Source: Flaccisagitta enflata | Taxonomy: Eukaryota > Chaetognatha > Sagittoidea > Aphragmophora | Direction: 5' to 3' | Assembly (NCBI GenBank): GCA_965153355.1 | Contig: OZ231126.1 | Span: forward strand, 58,776,001-58,840,000 | Length of the DNA: 64,000 bases | In this document: in pieces, positions 44,403 through 55,193 of the stretch | Position numbering within the stretch: the stretch's first letter is position 1 | How the letters are laid out: every line of letters begins with the position of its first letter | The notes under the pieces: model-generated | Told to the model about the DNA's origin: nothing | The model's database searches: none | Seen by the model: only the letters and a program-made list of their open reading frames with translations | Made by a program: the position numbers and the translations under genes

Positions 44403-45382
44403 AGGAAGCAATCAGTAAGGTACAGCCACAGGGCCCTTAATCTAGAGAATTTCGACCTAACATTTAGTAGCGTGGACCCTAGAGACTAAAAAATCGTGGG
44501 AGGTTCTATGTTCAACAGGTGTGTCCACCATTTGATGGTAGAATGCACCAAGATGTATTTATAGGTCATCAGATGTTAGAGAAATAGGCGCTGCCGTCCC
44601 CTTCATTTTCATAGTAAATTTTAGGTAACGCTGGAGGTCATAGTCCTTCCCGTGTATTTTCTTTGGAATATGAGGGAGATTATTTGTGTGTATTGTACCA
44701 AAAATGGTGCGTATATTTCCTGAACATAAAAGATCAGACAATCAATTTTTTGTTTAAGGTCTGGGCTAACATTTAGATTTTGCGCTGAGATTAAGGCCTT
44801 AACTTTAAAATCAGAGCGTCAGGCTGGTGTTATTGATTCAATTTGAACCTTGAAATATTGGCTTTGCATTGAAGTTTTGGCTTAAAGGCAGGCACCTACA
44901 ACTTTGAGGTTTTTGAAGCCAAATTCAAAGATAATTAATAGGAAAACATTGGAGAAAAAATTTACATTGTAAAAAAGAGGTTATTCGCTTCCCAATGCGC
45001 CATTGCCCTTATGCTAGAAAAGATTACATGGAAAACTATCAAGAACAGTGGAAGAAAACATGGATTATATCATACAATAACGAAAAGATAAAGAAAGTTG
45101 GAATTGGAATGCTAGTATGAAATGCCAAAAGCTAGATCGTGAGTGACAGGTGAAAAATTAAAAGAAGCATTGGAAAATTGCGGTCACGGCTCCAGGAAAG
45201 GTTAAGAAGAAATTAAATTGGAACTTCGGGTAACTAATGAAGTTTGGCCCATGCAATCAACCATGAGGCCAAGTTTTACCTTGACATTTGGTGCATGTAT
45301 GTGACCTAATCATTTGTGAAAGTGTAGGGTAATACCCCAATTCTAAGCTCTTGCAGTGAAACGATCTCTTGCTCATGACTTT
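44403..45382. other. Unassigned sequence, no gene seen
   Basis: AT-rich DNA without a protein-like frame, downstream of the minus-strand membrane-protein gene. Confidence 0.35.
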
Positions 45383-45440
45383 ATTTGTTTTCTTGTAACT
45401 AATTCCCCCGCATTTCTAAGTCTAGACGACATCTACTGTA
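45383..45440. mobile_element. Element D end (fragment)
   Basis: TTGTAACTAATTCCCCCGCA and AGTCTAGACGACATCTACTG then TA equal the right terminus of element D copy 2. It lies at the 3' side of the membrane-protein gene, where one alternative reading frame runs into it. Confidence 0.65.
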
Positions 45441-45496
45441 CCTACACAAAATCTTTTCTGCGATGCATGATGAGCATGTTGCAATAGGATGAACTG

Positions 45497-46563
45497 TCAT
45501 TGACTGGTTGCTACCAAACAACATACCATTTTCCAGCGTGACAAATAAATAAACAGAATTTCCATCAAAGAGAGGAACTGTTGCACGATTTTGTGATCGG
45601 TATCCATCGTCCAAAAAGGATGGAATATTTCTAAAAAACATTCGACTGATTCGAGGCTCCATGTTAAACACGTCTGGTCCAGCTTGTCGGGCATACGGCC
45701 CACGACCATAGCCAAATCATAGGCGAAAATGGCGCAGTGCATCAACGCCACGGATATGACAATGCGGAATAACGGATTCCCGCATGACGACTTGGCCTGC
45801 GAGGATGAATTATTCTGCTGAAACTTGACGCTCTTGACGGTACTGAAGGCGACTCGAATGGAAAAGAAAACAACGGCTATGGTTAGCAAGAAACTGAAAC
45901 TCGCGTCGAAGACCCGGTTGAGATTTGCGTTGAATTCCTTAGTGCCTCTTCGATCGTCGATGAGCAAAAACATGGTGTTCATCCCAACAGCATCCTTGAC
46001 AAGACTTGCTAAAGAGACTCCGGCGATTCTGGCCAAACAACCAATCCAGTTGAAAACACGTTTTTCGTACCGACACGTGCATAGAAAGAGCTCAAACAAA
46101 AAAACAAGGGTTGCGTTGTGACTAAAACCAACAAACGCCGCCTCACCAACATACAGCAACATTTTGTACAATATATATGGCGACTCGAATGGACTGAGGA
46201 TCAACCAGTCAACGGAACCATCGGCATCATTTAGATGTTTTTGATGTTTTTCAATCAAAATCTTGATGTGATCGTGACTGAGTTTATCCGTCAGGTACTC
46301 GACCAATACGCAGCAAACGCCAGCCAGAATCAAGCTGATGGTTTTGAATTGAATGGTAAATCTCAGAAGACCCTTGGGTAGCGCAAAGGAGGCCGCCAAG
46401 GCCAACATCGAACCACCAGCTAACAGACTGGCGCTGTTTAAACCGCTTGGTAAGTGACAAAGATGATGGTGATGATGAGGGCAAAAATGAGGCCTTATCG
46501 TAATCGACGTTCTCAATGTAATCTTCAAGGTAGGAACTTATTTCATCCAGATCGTATCCAATC
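45497..46563 (-). CDS. Multipass membrane protein, possible 7TM receptor (frame problems)
   Basis: On the minus strand a C-run and CTTAG make a good acceptor at 46564-46565. From 46563 the frame reads an acidic, Tyr-rich segment GYDLDEISSYLEDYIENVDYD. A different frame is open from about 46528 to TGA at 45497 and holds about seven hydrophobic segments, e.g. TISLILAGVCCVLVEYL, ATLVFLFELFLCTC, FSFLLTIAVVFFSIRVAF and FRIVISVALMHCAIFAYDLA. CRYEK after the third helix recalls the DRY region of class A receptors; that is weak evidence. From 45671 to 45399 the first frame is again open and protein-like (FDGNSVYLFVTLENGMLFGS). So the N- and C-parts share one frame and the core another. Compensating indels (assembly or decay) or unseen introns could explain this. 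No family is assigned; further exons upstream are likely. Confidence 0.5.
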
Positions 46564-46625
46564 CTAAGGGGGGGGGGGGAAGAGACGAATTCGAAACGAA
46601 GCGGATATGCTGAAACTGATACAAG

Positions 46626-46718
46626 GATACATTTGATACATTTGACACATTTGATACATTTGATACATTTGATACATTTGATACATTTGATACATTTGAT
46701 ACATTTGATACATTTGAC
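46626..46718 (+). repeat. 9-bp tandem repeat (TGATACATT)n
   Basis: About ten copies, with one TGACACATT variant, in the intron upstream of the minus-strand exon. Confidence 0.93.
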
Positions 46719-46812
46719 AAGAGAAGAGAAAAGCTGTTCATAATCAATTGTTCAGCGGGTGTGTATACTAGTTATTTTTCGGTCCATAACTACTATCTAG
46801 AGCAAAAGTATG

Positions 46813-47057
46813 TAGACAGTACTATCTTGCTAATAAGTATATCAACATCTGAAAATAAACTTTAACTTTGGAAGAGTGGTGTTCCTATACAAATAAAGTC
46901 ACAATTACCAGATTGGTCGCAATTTAACGAGTTAAAACAAATATTCAAAATGAGACCAATCTAGTAATTATAACTTTAATTATTTAGGAGCAACACTCTT
47001 CCAAAGTTGATGCTTTTTTTGAGATGGTGATATATTTTTTAGAAAGATAGTATACTA
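46813..47057. mobile_element. ~245-bp MITE I
   Basis: Left AGTACTATCTTGCTAA and AACTTTGGAAGAGTGGTG; right CAACACTCTTCCAAAGTTGA and AGAAAGATAGTATACT, inverted. A further pair ACCAGATTGGTC / GACCAATCTAGT is at the centre. Confidence 0.75.
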
Positions 47058-47873
47058 ATTGGCTAGTTTCAAAAGAGCACTCTTTCTGTTTGCGAGTTGA
47101 AGATTTACTCAAAAGAATAAAGTTACAAAGCATTTCCTCCACTGTCACTATCATGAAATGTGAATAGCTAATAGATAAATGAGCTAAGCACCTTTAAGAG
47201 ACGTACAACACTACGCCACTGAGTCGGTCGGTCCATTCATTGGTGAATCAGTCCATTGATACCTCTTTGCCATTCTAGCATATTCGGGAGGTTTAAGAAT
47301 CACTGTCTCTGCCCAAAAACATGATAAGCCTTACCACTGCCCCTGTCCACCCACAGGGATCTAAGGTAAATGCGCATCCAGCCTTTTTTTCAAATGCAAT
47401 GTAAATGCGTCTGATGTTGATTGTGTAATGATTTTCTCTTTGATACATTTGTATTTCTGTTTACAGAGATAAAAAAAGCCATTGTTATATACCAGTGCTA
47501 TGATGTAGGCTCACATGATCAGAAAATTGACAAAAACGCTTATTTTTTTTGTCGGGCTCGCTGTTTTTCCGTCGGGCTCTGTAAAATTAGGTGGCGAGAG
47601 ACCGACTGGCTCTGTCTAAAATTTCAATAAAAAAAGGCCTGATTATGACTCTCGGCTCTTTGAAAATTGTTTAAGATCATTCATGTCAGTCAATCTTATG
47701 TGCTCCCATAAGCCTTACTTGCAACCACAATGATTGAGTAGGGCTTGGATCAGACAGGAAAATGTGATAAGAGTCTGCTTTTGCCGCAGGGATGTAAATT
47801 TATATGAAAAAACCTTCAATCTATTTAGAAAAAAAAATCTAGATGCAATATTTATGTTATTTTTCATTTGAGG
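47058..47873. other. Unassigned sequence with a diverged GTCC-hairpin element
   Basis: 47215-47390 has ACGCCACTGAGTCGGTCGGT, CACTGCCCCTGTCCACCC and GCGCATCCAGCC in the order of the GTCC-hairpin elements, but strongly diverged. No gene was recognised. Confidence 0.4.
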
Positions 47874-47875
47874 TA

Positions 47876-48484
47876 CAGTAGATGTCGTCTAGACTTGGAA
47901 ATATGGGGAAATTCACTACAGGCAGACCAAATATACTTAAAAGACTGATATTTAAAATATAGGCCTAGATATAAGGATACTTTATTCTTTTATGGGTGTT
48001 TGGTTGCCGTGGAAAGCAGCATTTTACGATTATTTACGCTAAAGAAATATTAATATTTTATGAGAAATTTTTGAGGGAACATTGTTTAAATGAAATTTAT
48101 AATAAACTTTCACGCAGTATATCTGTAAGAATATTCTTTCGTTTAGCCGTTGCTAGAGGCGTAACTATGTCTAACAGCCCTGTGATGCTCCCTAACAACC
48201 GCCCAACGAACGATATTCTTACAGTTAATAAAGCAATCTTCTTACGAACCGTATCGTGGGAAAGTTATGCTTAGTACAATACAAACAATGTTCCTCAAAA
48301 AATTTCTCAAAATATTGATACTTTTGGGTAAATACATGAAAATGTGTTTCCATAACAGCTTTCTAAGACAATGGGCAATAAAGCATCCTTTTATTAGTTT
48401 GCATTCCAAATATCAGTCTCTTAAGTTTATTTGTCTTCTTGTAATGAATTCCCCCGTATTTCCAAGTCTAGACGACATCTACTG
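47876..48484. mobile_element. 609-bp TA-target element D, copy 2
   Basis: Ends CAGTAGATGTCGTCTAGACT and AGTCTAGACGACATCTACTG are perfectly inverted over 20 bp (and beyond), flanked by TA at 47874-47875 and 48485-48486. No transposase. Other pieces lie at 24.99, 32.4-35.5 and 45.4 kb. Confidence 0.88.
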
Positions 48485-48486
48485 TA

Positions 48487-49132
48487 TCAATCTTGTTTTG
48501 CTTGTCATACCTAGACGCTGTCTGTAAAGTAAACTATAGAAAATCAGTGACCATTAGAAAGATATCCGAAAATTTTATAAAACTAGATCGAGCAGAATAT
48601 TGTAACTTTATTTATCTAAGAATGACAACAAAACGTAGTCAACTACTCCGCTTCCCCCAAAGTGAATTAATCGGTCATCAGAATTTTCCTCGTTTTCCTT
48701 TGTATCAGTGTAAATACTGACCTTAATCAAATAGAATTCATGAGGAAAAAAAATTCAGAAAATTTTCTTCAAATTAGCGCCAAGCAGAAATTTGTAACCT
48801 TATCCATATGGAAATTATGATTAAATGAAAGTGAAAGGTACAGTTCAAAAACGCTCTTTCTGGCAGTAAGCAAAATTGACATCCCCATTTTATATCATCA
48901 TAATTTCAACGTTCTGACACCACTCAATTGATAGGTTTTTGAGACTCTTCAAAATGCTCACTGATTTTTTACAATTTAACCTCCTGTGAATGAAGCAAGA
49001 GTCGTCAAGAGGTTGTGCAATTTTTTTTTTTTTTTTTTTTTTGCCATAGTTAGCATAAAATGTCCATTTCTCGACTGCCTCGTCGGTTCGTTGGTCGGTC
49101 TGTCCTTTGATTTCTCTGTAGTGAAATTTACA
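48487..49132. other. Unassigned sequence, no gene seen
   Basis: Contains T22 at 49020-49041 followed by GCCATAGTTAGCATA, which recalls the right end of element H. No gene was recognised. Confidence 0.4.
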
Positions 49133-49531
49133 TTTACCCATTGCCCTGCTTTGCATAGTTTTGATTTGGAGTGAAAGGAAGCAGGGCAGCGGCCCTGAAG
49201 GGAACGAAGTCCTTTAGAACACAGGGGGACTTTCGTTTGTCCGTCCCTCCATCCATCCATCTCCCCTAGGCCCTCTCAGGCCTGAATTCTGCCCTCTCAG
49301 GCCTGAAATCTACCCTCTCAGGCCTGAATTCTGCCCTCTCAGGCCTTGAATCTGAGGGGGCAGATTTCAGGCCTAAGAGGGCAGATTTCAGGCTTGAGAG
49401 GGCAGATTTAGGGCCTGAGAGGGCAAATTTCAGGCCTGAGAGGGCAGATTTCAGATCTGAGAGGGCAGATTCAAGGCCTGAGAGGGCGGATATCAGGCCT
49501 GAGATGGTAGATTTAATGCCTGAATGGACAG

Positions 49532-49879
49532 TACGTCAATTGAAACGCCCCAAAGTTAAACATTGGCTCTTACCAATCTTACCATAGACGAGGCTTGGTA
49601 AAAAAATATCTCATGCAAATTTTCAGGCCTCTGGGATTGGGGGAACCTTCGTTAGGGTGACCATGAAGTTTCCATAGAAATCTATGGCAGAGACAAAATT
49701 TGCATAATTCAAATACTGATTCCAATGCTAATTCAATGCAAACTTCAACCTCACCCTAACGAAGGTTCCTGCTATCTGAGAGGCCCAAAATTTTGCATGG
49801 AATATTTTCTTACCAAGCCTCAACTGTGGTAAGATTGGTGAAAGCCATAGTCGCAGTTTGGGGCGCTTCATGGGACGTA
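49532..49879. mobile_element. 348-bp hAT-like MITE inserted in foldback copy 8
   Basis: Ends TACGTCAATTGAAACGCCCC and GGGGCGCTTCATGGGACGTA are inverted; ATGGACAG duplicates on both sides (49524-49531 and 49880-49887), an 8-bp target as made by hAT enzymes. A second, smaller element sits at its centre. Confidence 0.85.
49639..49771. mobile_element. MITE K, copy 1, at the centre of the hAT-like MITE
   Basis: GGAACCTTCGTTAGGGTGA and TCACCCTAACGAAGGTTCC are a perfect inverted pair; inside are GAAGTTTCCATAGAAATCTA and AATGCTAATTCAATGCAAAC. The same body occurs at 53.66 kb and in part at 27.26 kb. Confidence 0.75.
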
Positions 49880-50160
49880 ATGGACAGATTCATGGCCTAA
49901 GAGGGCAGATCTCAGGCCATAAGGACAGATTTCAGGCCTGAGAGGGCAGATTTTAGGCCTGAGAGGGCAGATTTTAAGCCTGAGAGGGCAGATTCAAGGC
50001 CTGAGAGGGAAGATTCCAGGTCTGAGAGGGAAGATTTAAGGCCTGAGAGGGCAGATTTTAGGCTTGAGAGGGCCTGGGGGGGTACGGAAGGACCGACGAA
50101 TAGACAAAAGAAAGTCCCCCTGTGTTCTACAGGACTTCGGCCCCTTCGGGGCCACTGCCC

Positions 50161-51084
50161 AATAATGCATTAGAAACCTGCTTTTTGGAAAACCAAATAC
50201 AACCAAGAAGTATATAGGAAATGAGATTTACTTTCTAAAATGAGGGGGGCGCTAATTGGAGGACGGGCGCTAAATAGAGGAATACTGTAGGTCTCCTCCT
50301 GATTGAGGAGTGTTATAACATTTGTGCAATAATTATTGCAACAACATGACATTTGTCAATTTGTCTCCCTTAGAGCTATACTCAATTCATATATTTGATT
50401 AGATTTAGTTATTCTTTTGATAATACTAGCTATAACAAGACAGAAATAGAATTTTCAATCCCTTTTAGAAAACGCAAGTTAGATTTATTTAACACTACTG
50501 AGAGGTGGTTGTGTTCAGAATGTCAATTTTTGGGCTACTTTAACACCAAGATTGGACCACCTTGCTTATGAAATTAAACTTGAAATCCATGAGATTATTA
50601 AACTACAGCTCAAGATCTAACCAGTGGCACATCCTCATGCTTTTGTCTATGTTCAATCAAATTTAAGAGTCTTTAAAAAGATAACATTGTTTTCTGGTAA
50701 TTTTGCAGAGCCAATAGAGATAGATGTTTTCACTGATTTTGTTATATCTTGGCTTTGTTTTAGATAATTGGGATGTTATTCATGAGCAAAATGAAGCATT
50801 TTTCGAGTACTAACTGATTGTAAAAACCAAATTTCTTTATTTTTTTTTATTAAGGTTTGACTATCTTACAAAGTTGTTGCAATAATTCTTGCACAGGTGT
50901 TAATTTGAGAACTTCGATATAAGAGGTTCAGAGTAATTGATATCTGTTCCTAAAATCATCCATGGCATTTCAAATAGAAGTCAGGAAAAATCACTGGATC
51001 AATTGCAAATGATAAAGACAGCCGCAGGCGTGCATTTTTTACTCGGAAGGACGCGGGGGTCTCTCGGAAGGACTCGGAATAGGG
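50161..51084. other. Unassigned AT-rich sequence, no gene seen
   Basis: No protein-like frame, RNA or assigned repeat. Confidence 0.35.
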
Positions 51085-51275
51085 AGAAGAAGAAGAAGAA
51101 GAAAAAGAAAAAGAAAAAGAAAAAGAAAAAGAAAAAGAAAAAGAAAAGGAGGAAGAAGAAGAAGATGAAGAAGAAGAAGAAGAAGAAGAAGAAGAAGAAA
51201 AAGAAGAAGAAGAAGAAGAAGAAGAAGAAGAAGAAGAAGAAGAAGAAGAAGAAGAAGAAGAAGAAGAAGAAGAGC
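51085..51275 (+). repeat. (GAA)n / (AAAAAG)n purine tract
   Basis: About 190 bp, all purine except for one T (GATGAAG at 51165). Poly-Lys and poly-Phe frames over it are artefacts. Confidence 0.95.
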
Positions 51276-51293
51276 AAGAATAACAAAAAAGAA

Positions 51294-51560
51294 CAAGGCC
51301 GGATAAATGGCTACTGAAGTCGCGTGTGTGTGGGCAGGGATAGTGATAACAAGGCCGGATACACGGCTACCCCACTCGCGTGCGGGTGGGCAGGGGCCAT
51401 ATTTGAGGTCACTTCATCATTTGGGCAGGAGCAGTGAGGCCAAAGAACGCAAAAAACAAAAAAAAAGTAAAGTGTGACGGACGGACGGACCGACGGACAG
51501 ACCGACGGACGGACGGACCGACAAAGCCGGGTGTAGAGTCGCGTAGCACGCGACTAAAAA
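51294..51560 (-). mobile_element. GTCC-hairpin element, type 2, with a second tail
   Basis: A truncated tail (51294-51340: AAGGCCGGATAAATGGC, GTCGCGTGTGTGTGGGC) is followed by a full copy (51349-51560). Minus strand: GTCGCGTGCTACGCGAC head, ACCCGGCTTTGTCGGTCC, a GTCC tract, CACACTTTACTTTTTTT, GCTCCTGCCCAAATGATG, CCCCTGCCCACCCGCACG, GCCGTGTATCCGGCC. This is the best type 2 copy. Confidence 0.82.
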
Positions 51561-52505
51561 GGGCTAATCATACATTTGGGCAGGAGCAGTCATGCAAAAA
51601 CTGTTCATGTACGCAAAAAAAAAACTAATGGTGACAAACCAACGGACCAACCAACCGACACACTTTGGGCTGAAATGTGCGCTAGGTGGCTCATTAGGGA
51701 TTAACATTAAATCTTTTCCATTTAATTTTCCTTTATGAAATATGACGCACTTGGGTGCTTCGCATAGCAATAGTTGGTTATTTCTTTTCGCCCTCTTTAC
51801 CTAATGTGGAGTAGCCAAATTTTAAGACCACTGCATTTTGTTTTATATCGTTAAATGCTTAACGTTTTTAGAAATTGCTTTTACGAGGCCTAATTTGCGT
51901 AATGCGATGGATAAAGAAACATGATATGCTGTGATTGTTTCAGATCCAGCTTTGTAATTTTCTTTCATCGCCCAAATTGCAATTCTGCCTTTAAAATTTG
52001 CTCTTTCGTAACTTATGTTCTGATATTTTAGTTTTGATTCACATGCTCATGATTTTTAAAACAAACAATTGTCTTTTTTAAAACAAAACTACACAGGATT
52101 TTGCTGAATTCTGGGAAATCAGTGGAAACTTTAAAGCTAAAACAAAAACGGAAGATGAAGGAATTTTGAAAAAAAGAAAATGGTCATCTTCATGATTTTT
52201 GCTCCTTCACATTACCTAAGTAGGGTGAAGGGATACTCCCAACTTTTGCTATGTGAAGCACCCAAATGACGCACAGAAAATTAACCTGGAAGAACTTACC
52301 CAGAGGACGTAAATACCATTTCCATCATTGATTTTGCTTCAGTCAATATTTCTATCATTTTTTTCCAACCTTGAAATGTTAAGTTATGAAGGATCTTCAT
52401 ACTGTAATCGCCAAATGAGATAAATGCAAAATGATGAAGAGAAATTCAATGATAAAGCGCCAGAAAAGTGACGAAATTGTTTACAATCATCTCATTTATG
52501 CTTAG
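51561..52505. other. Unassigned sequence with an element fragment
   Basis: 51567-51660 holds TACATTTGGGCAGGAGCAG and CCAACGGACCAACCAACCG, a fragment of a GTCC-hairpin element. No gene was recognised. Confidence 0.4.
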
Positions 52506-52640
52506 ACAGAATTACAAATTTGCATAGAAAATCAAAATATCAACAAAATAAGAACATAGCGCGCTCATTACATGATTTGGGGATCGCGCTGTTCTTATTT
52601 TGTTGATATTTTAATTTTTTATGCAAATTTGTAATTCTGT
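52506..52640. repeat. Near-perfect 135-bp hairpin
   Basis: ACAGAATTACAAATTTGCAT on the left is inverted as ATGCAAATTTGTAATTCTGT on the right. The match continues through AAAATATCAACAAAATAAGA (right arm TCTTATTTTGTTGATATTTT) for about 50 bp per arm, with a ~30-nt loop. It could be a small foldback MITE or give a hairpin RNA. Confidence 0.85.
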
Positions 52641-53658
52641 GTAGGTCATGGTACAATAACAAATTGTATTTTTCCATGTTTTTTGCCTATTGTTCAACCA
52701 TAAAATGAGAAGTTTAGAGGTTAAAACTGGCATGTGAAAGATTATCCATGCAAAATGTATCGATTCACATCCTTATTGTTAACACCCAAGAAAAAAATTT
52801 CAGCTAATTTCATTTAAAAAAAATCATGATTCATTGGGCATGGGTAGCAAATTCTATGCTAATTTTCAGTGCGACATATACAGAGCGAAAAACCTTTTTC
52901 TGCATATTTTCAGACATTATCGAACCATTTATACCCAATATTGAATCATTTCTACCGGATTAAAAGCATTATGAGCCTAAAACACAAAAGAAGAGAAATT
53001 TGAGAAAATCAAGAGAAAAATACTGCTTAACTCTCTTGTATTTGATTTTTAGATTGTTTAAAGTTTTGACCAAATCAATGAAATTTTTGTCTCTGTTCAA
53101 TAAGATTCTTTAAAAAGGTGCTAAAAAAAATCCTTTATTTGCTCATTTAGCTCATTTTGCTGATTTTCCTTCCAATTAAATATAGATTTTTACTTTTATC
53201 CACATTATTACTTGTCCATTTTAGGCCAAGAAAATCGCAATTAGTACGGAGCTGTACGCCCTGAGCCACATGTTGTGCGTCCTTGTGCGATTTTTATGGT
53301 CATAGGGTAAATAAATCATGAAAATAAGGTCAAATATTTGGAAATAATTAGGTAATTCATCTGTTCATCTGTAGATATGTGAAAAATGAGGTTTTTTAAA
53401 ACTTTTCTAGCCATTGACTAGCCATTGATTGAGACATTAATGAAGGAATCTAATCCAATAATGGAGATTTCATAAGCTTTTTTTTCATTCTCAACAGATA
53501 ATCTAAAAATTTATTGATTTTTGTCGAGATTTTGCCATATGCCGTATGGACTGGTAATTACGCATGTCAGAATGCACGAATCGGCCAAAACTGGCTTTTC
53601 CCCCGCCGTTATCTGTTTCCTTTGCTTAAATGCTATCAAATGACCCGTTGCGCGACTG
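52641..53658. other. AT-rich sequence, no gene seen
   Basis: No protein-like frame or assigned repeat. Confidence 0.35.
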
Positions 53659-53812
53659 TCAATTCAATCGGGATCCATCATAAGGGTGATCGTGAAGTTT
53701 CAATAGAAATCTATGGCAGAGGAAAAATTTGCATAATGAAAATATTGATTCTAATGCTAATTCAATACAAACTTTATCCACACCCTAACGATGGTTCCCG
53801 ATCGAATTGAAG
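53659..53812. mobile_element. MITE K, copy 2
   Basis: Ends TCAATTCAATCGGGATCCAT and GGTTCCCGATCGAATTGA are inverted; the body is CGTGAAGTTTCAATAGAAAT and ATTCTAATGCTAATTCAATA. About 150 bp, no coding capacity. Confidence 0.78.
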
Positions 53813-54057
53813 GCTGCGCGACGGCTTGTTTGATAGGATTTCTGCAAAGTAACAAGCCCGAACTGGCAACGATGCGTCCTGTGTCTCTGCGTATATTGAT
53901 CATGTGACACATATGGATTGACAGATGGACAAACAGACAGATGGAACGACAAAATTAGTAATGGAGGCTCTCAAATCATGTTTGTCTCGCAGTAGATTCA
54001 GTGTAGGATCTCGTCGTGGCCGAAAACGGCTGAAAACCGCGGTTTTTGCACAGGCGT

Positions 54058-54196
54058 AACAGACCGACGGACGGACGGACGGACGGACGGACGGACGGAC
54101 GGACAGACGGACGGACGGACCGACGGACGGACCGACCGACCGACGGACGGACGGACGGACAAACCCTCTTATAGAGATGCGAGGACGCATCTAAAA
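54058..54196 (-). mobile_element. GTCC-hairpin element, mostly (GTCC)n
   Basis: Minus strand: hairpin GATGCGTCCTCGCATC, CTCTATAAGAGGGTTTGTCC, then about 100 bp of GTCC/GTCG/GTCT tetramers to 54061. The distal body is absent or replaced by GCCTGTGCAAAAACCGCGG. Confidence 0.75.
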
Positions 54197-55002
54197 AGAT
54201 GATGGTGGGGGGAAAGCCAGTTTCGCTCGTTTTTGGCACCCTGACACTCGTACTGGTAATGTATGCTCATATATTACTTTGACTATTCTATGTAGTTTCA
54301 GACATAACAGAGATAAAAATTTTCACTCAAATACCCAAGGAGGCACCGAGCCCAATCCACAGCCTACAGTGCCACATAGCGTGCGCGACTGAAAAAAGAA
54401 GAAAATAGCAGAGTAAAAAAAGAACGTGAGAGACAGAGAGAGAGACAGACTGAAACAGAGCCAGAGAAAAAGAGACAGAGACAGAGACAGAGAAAAAAAG
54501 AGAGCACAACTTTCCGAAAGCAGTATCAGACGCTTCTATCAGTAAAAAGTTTGTAATCAATATGATAGGCCATAGGTGCTCGAACTGCGAGCGCCAAGTT
54601 GCCAGCTTACTGTGAGCAAGCGCATCCCCGAGATCTTCACAGGGATACGACATAGCGATGAATTCCGGTATATCTGATTTAAAAAAAGTATTATAAAATG
54701 CATTGCATGCATCCGTTGTTACAAAACTTCACAATGAATGAAACCAGTATGATCTTTTTGCACATGGATAGCGTTAATTTTATCTGTTCATTTATTTTAA
54801 GCAGCGTGTTGGTATTTTGCTTTTATTCTAATTGAGTAAAGTTTGAAGGATTGCCATTTCAAAAACCAGAAGTCTTAAAACTGCATTATGCAAATTAGAT
54901 AATTGATGATGAAACAAATTCATCTCCATAAAACTGGTAGACTTGGCTTGGCAAGTAGGAAAATCCCAGGGGAAAATATAAGTTACTCGGAAGGAAAGAA
55001 AA
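54197..55002. other. Unassigned sequence, no gene seen
   Basis: Includes a GAGACAGA tract (54426-54500) and GCGTGCGCGACTGAAAAAA near 54378, a possible hairpin-head remnant. The minus-strand open frame 54327-54653 is doubtful. Confidence 0.4.
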
Positions 55003-55193
55003 CTAGGCCGGATACACGGCTACCCAAGTCGCATGCCGGTGGGCAGGGGCAGTGATGAAATAGACCAGCTAGGCAGTTGGGCAGGAGCTGTAACCCCAAA
55101 AACGCCAAAAAAGCAAAGTGTTACTGACCAACCGACCAACCGACCAACCGACGGACAGAGTGGGTTGTAGAGTCGCGTGCACGCGACTAAAAA
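55003..55193 (-). mobile_element. GTCC-hairpin element, type 2
   Basis: Minus strand: palindrome GTCGCGTGCACGCGAC, CTACAACCCACTCTGTCC, GTCGGTTGG repeats, AACACTTTGCTTTTTTGG, GCTCCTGCCCAACTG, CCCCTGCCCACCGGCATG, GCCGTGTATCCGGCC. Confidence 0.8.

Larger units (their letters stand above)
49133..50160 (+). mobile_element. Foldback element, family A, copy 8, with nested MITEs
   Basis: Leader CATTGCCCTGCTTTGC, arm GCAGCGGCCCTGAAGGGAAC, then CTCAGGCCTGAAATCTACC units. At about 49350 the repeat flips to GGCAGATTTCAGGCCTGAG units, which continue to 50070, and the right arm (GTTCTACAGGACTTCGG, CCTTCGGGGCCACTGCCC) closes it. A MITE at 49532-49879 interrupts the right half. The copy is almost one long hairpin once the MITE is removed. 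Confidence 0.82.

Noticed and set aside
45825-46121. 98-codon plus-strand frame
   Set aside because: Lies antisense to the hydrophobic membrane-protein core and is Lys/Thr-rich, as expected of a shadow.
46447-46460. Strong plus-strand donor-like GGTAAGTG
   Set aside because: No matching plus-strand coding frame; it lies antisense to the membrane-protein exon.
50937-51317. 126-codon Lys-rich frame
   Set aside because: Poly-purine tract translated as poly-Lys.
54327-54653. 108-codon minus-strand frame beginning MSYPCEDLGDALAHSK
   Set aside because: The first half looks protein-like, but the second half translates a GAGACAGA tract and no splice signals or family could be assigned.
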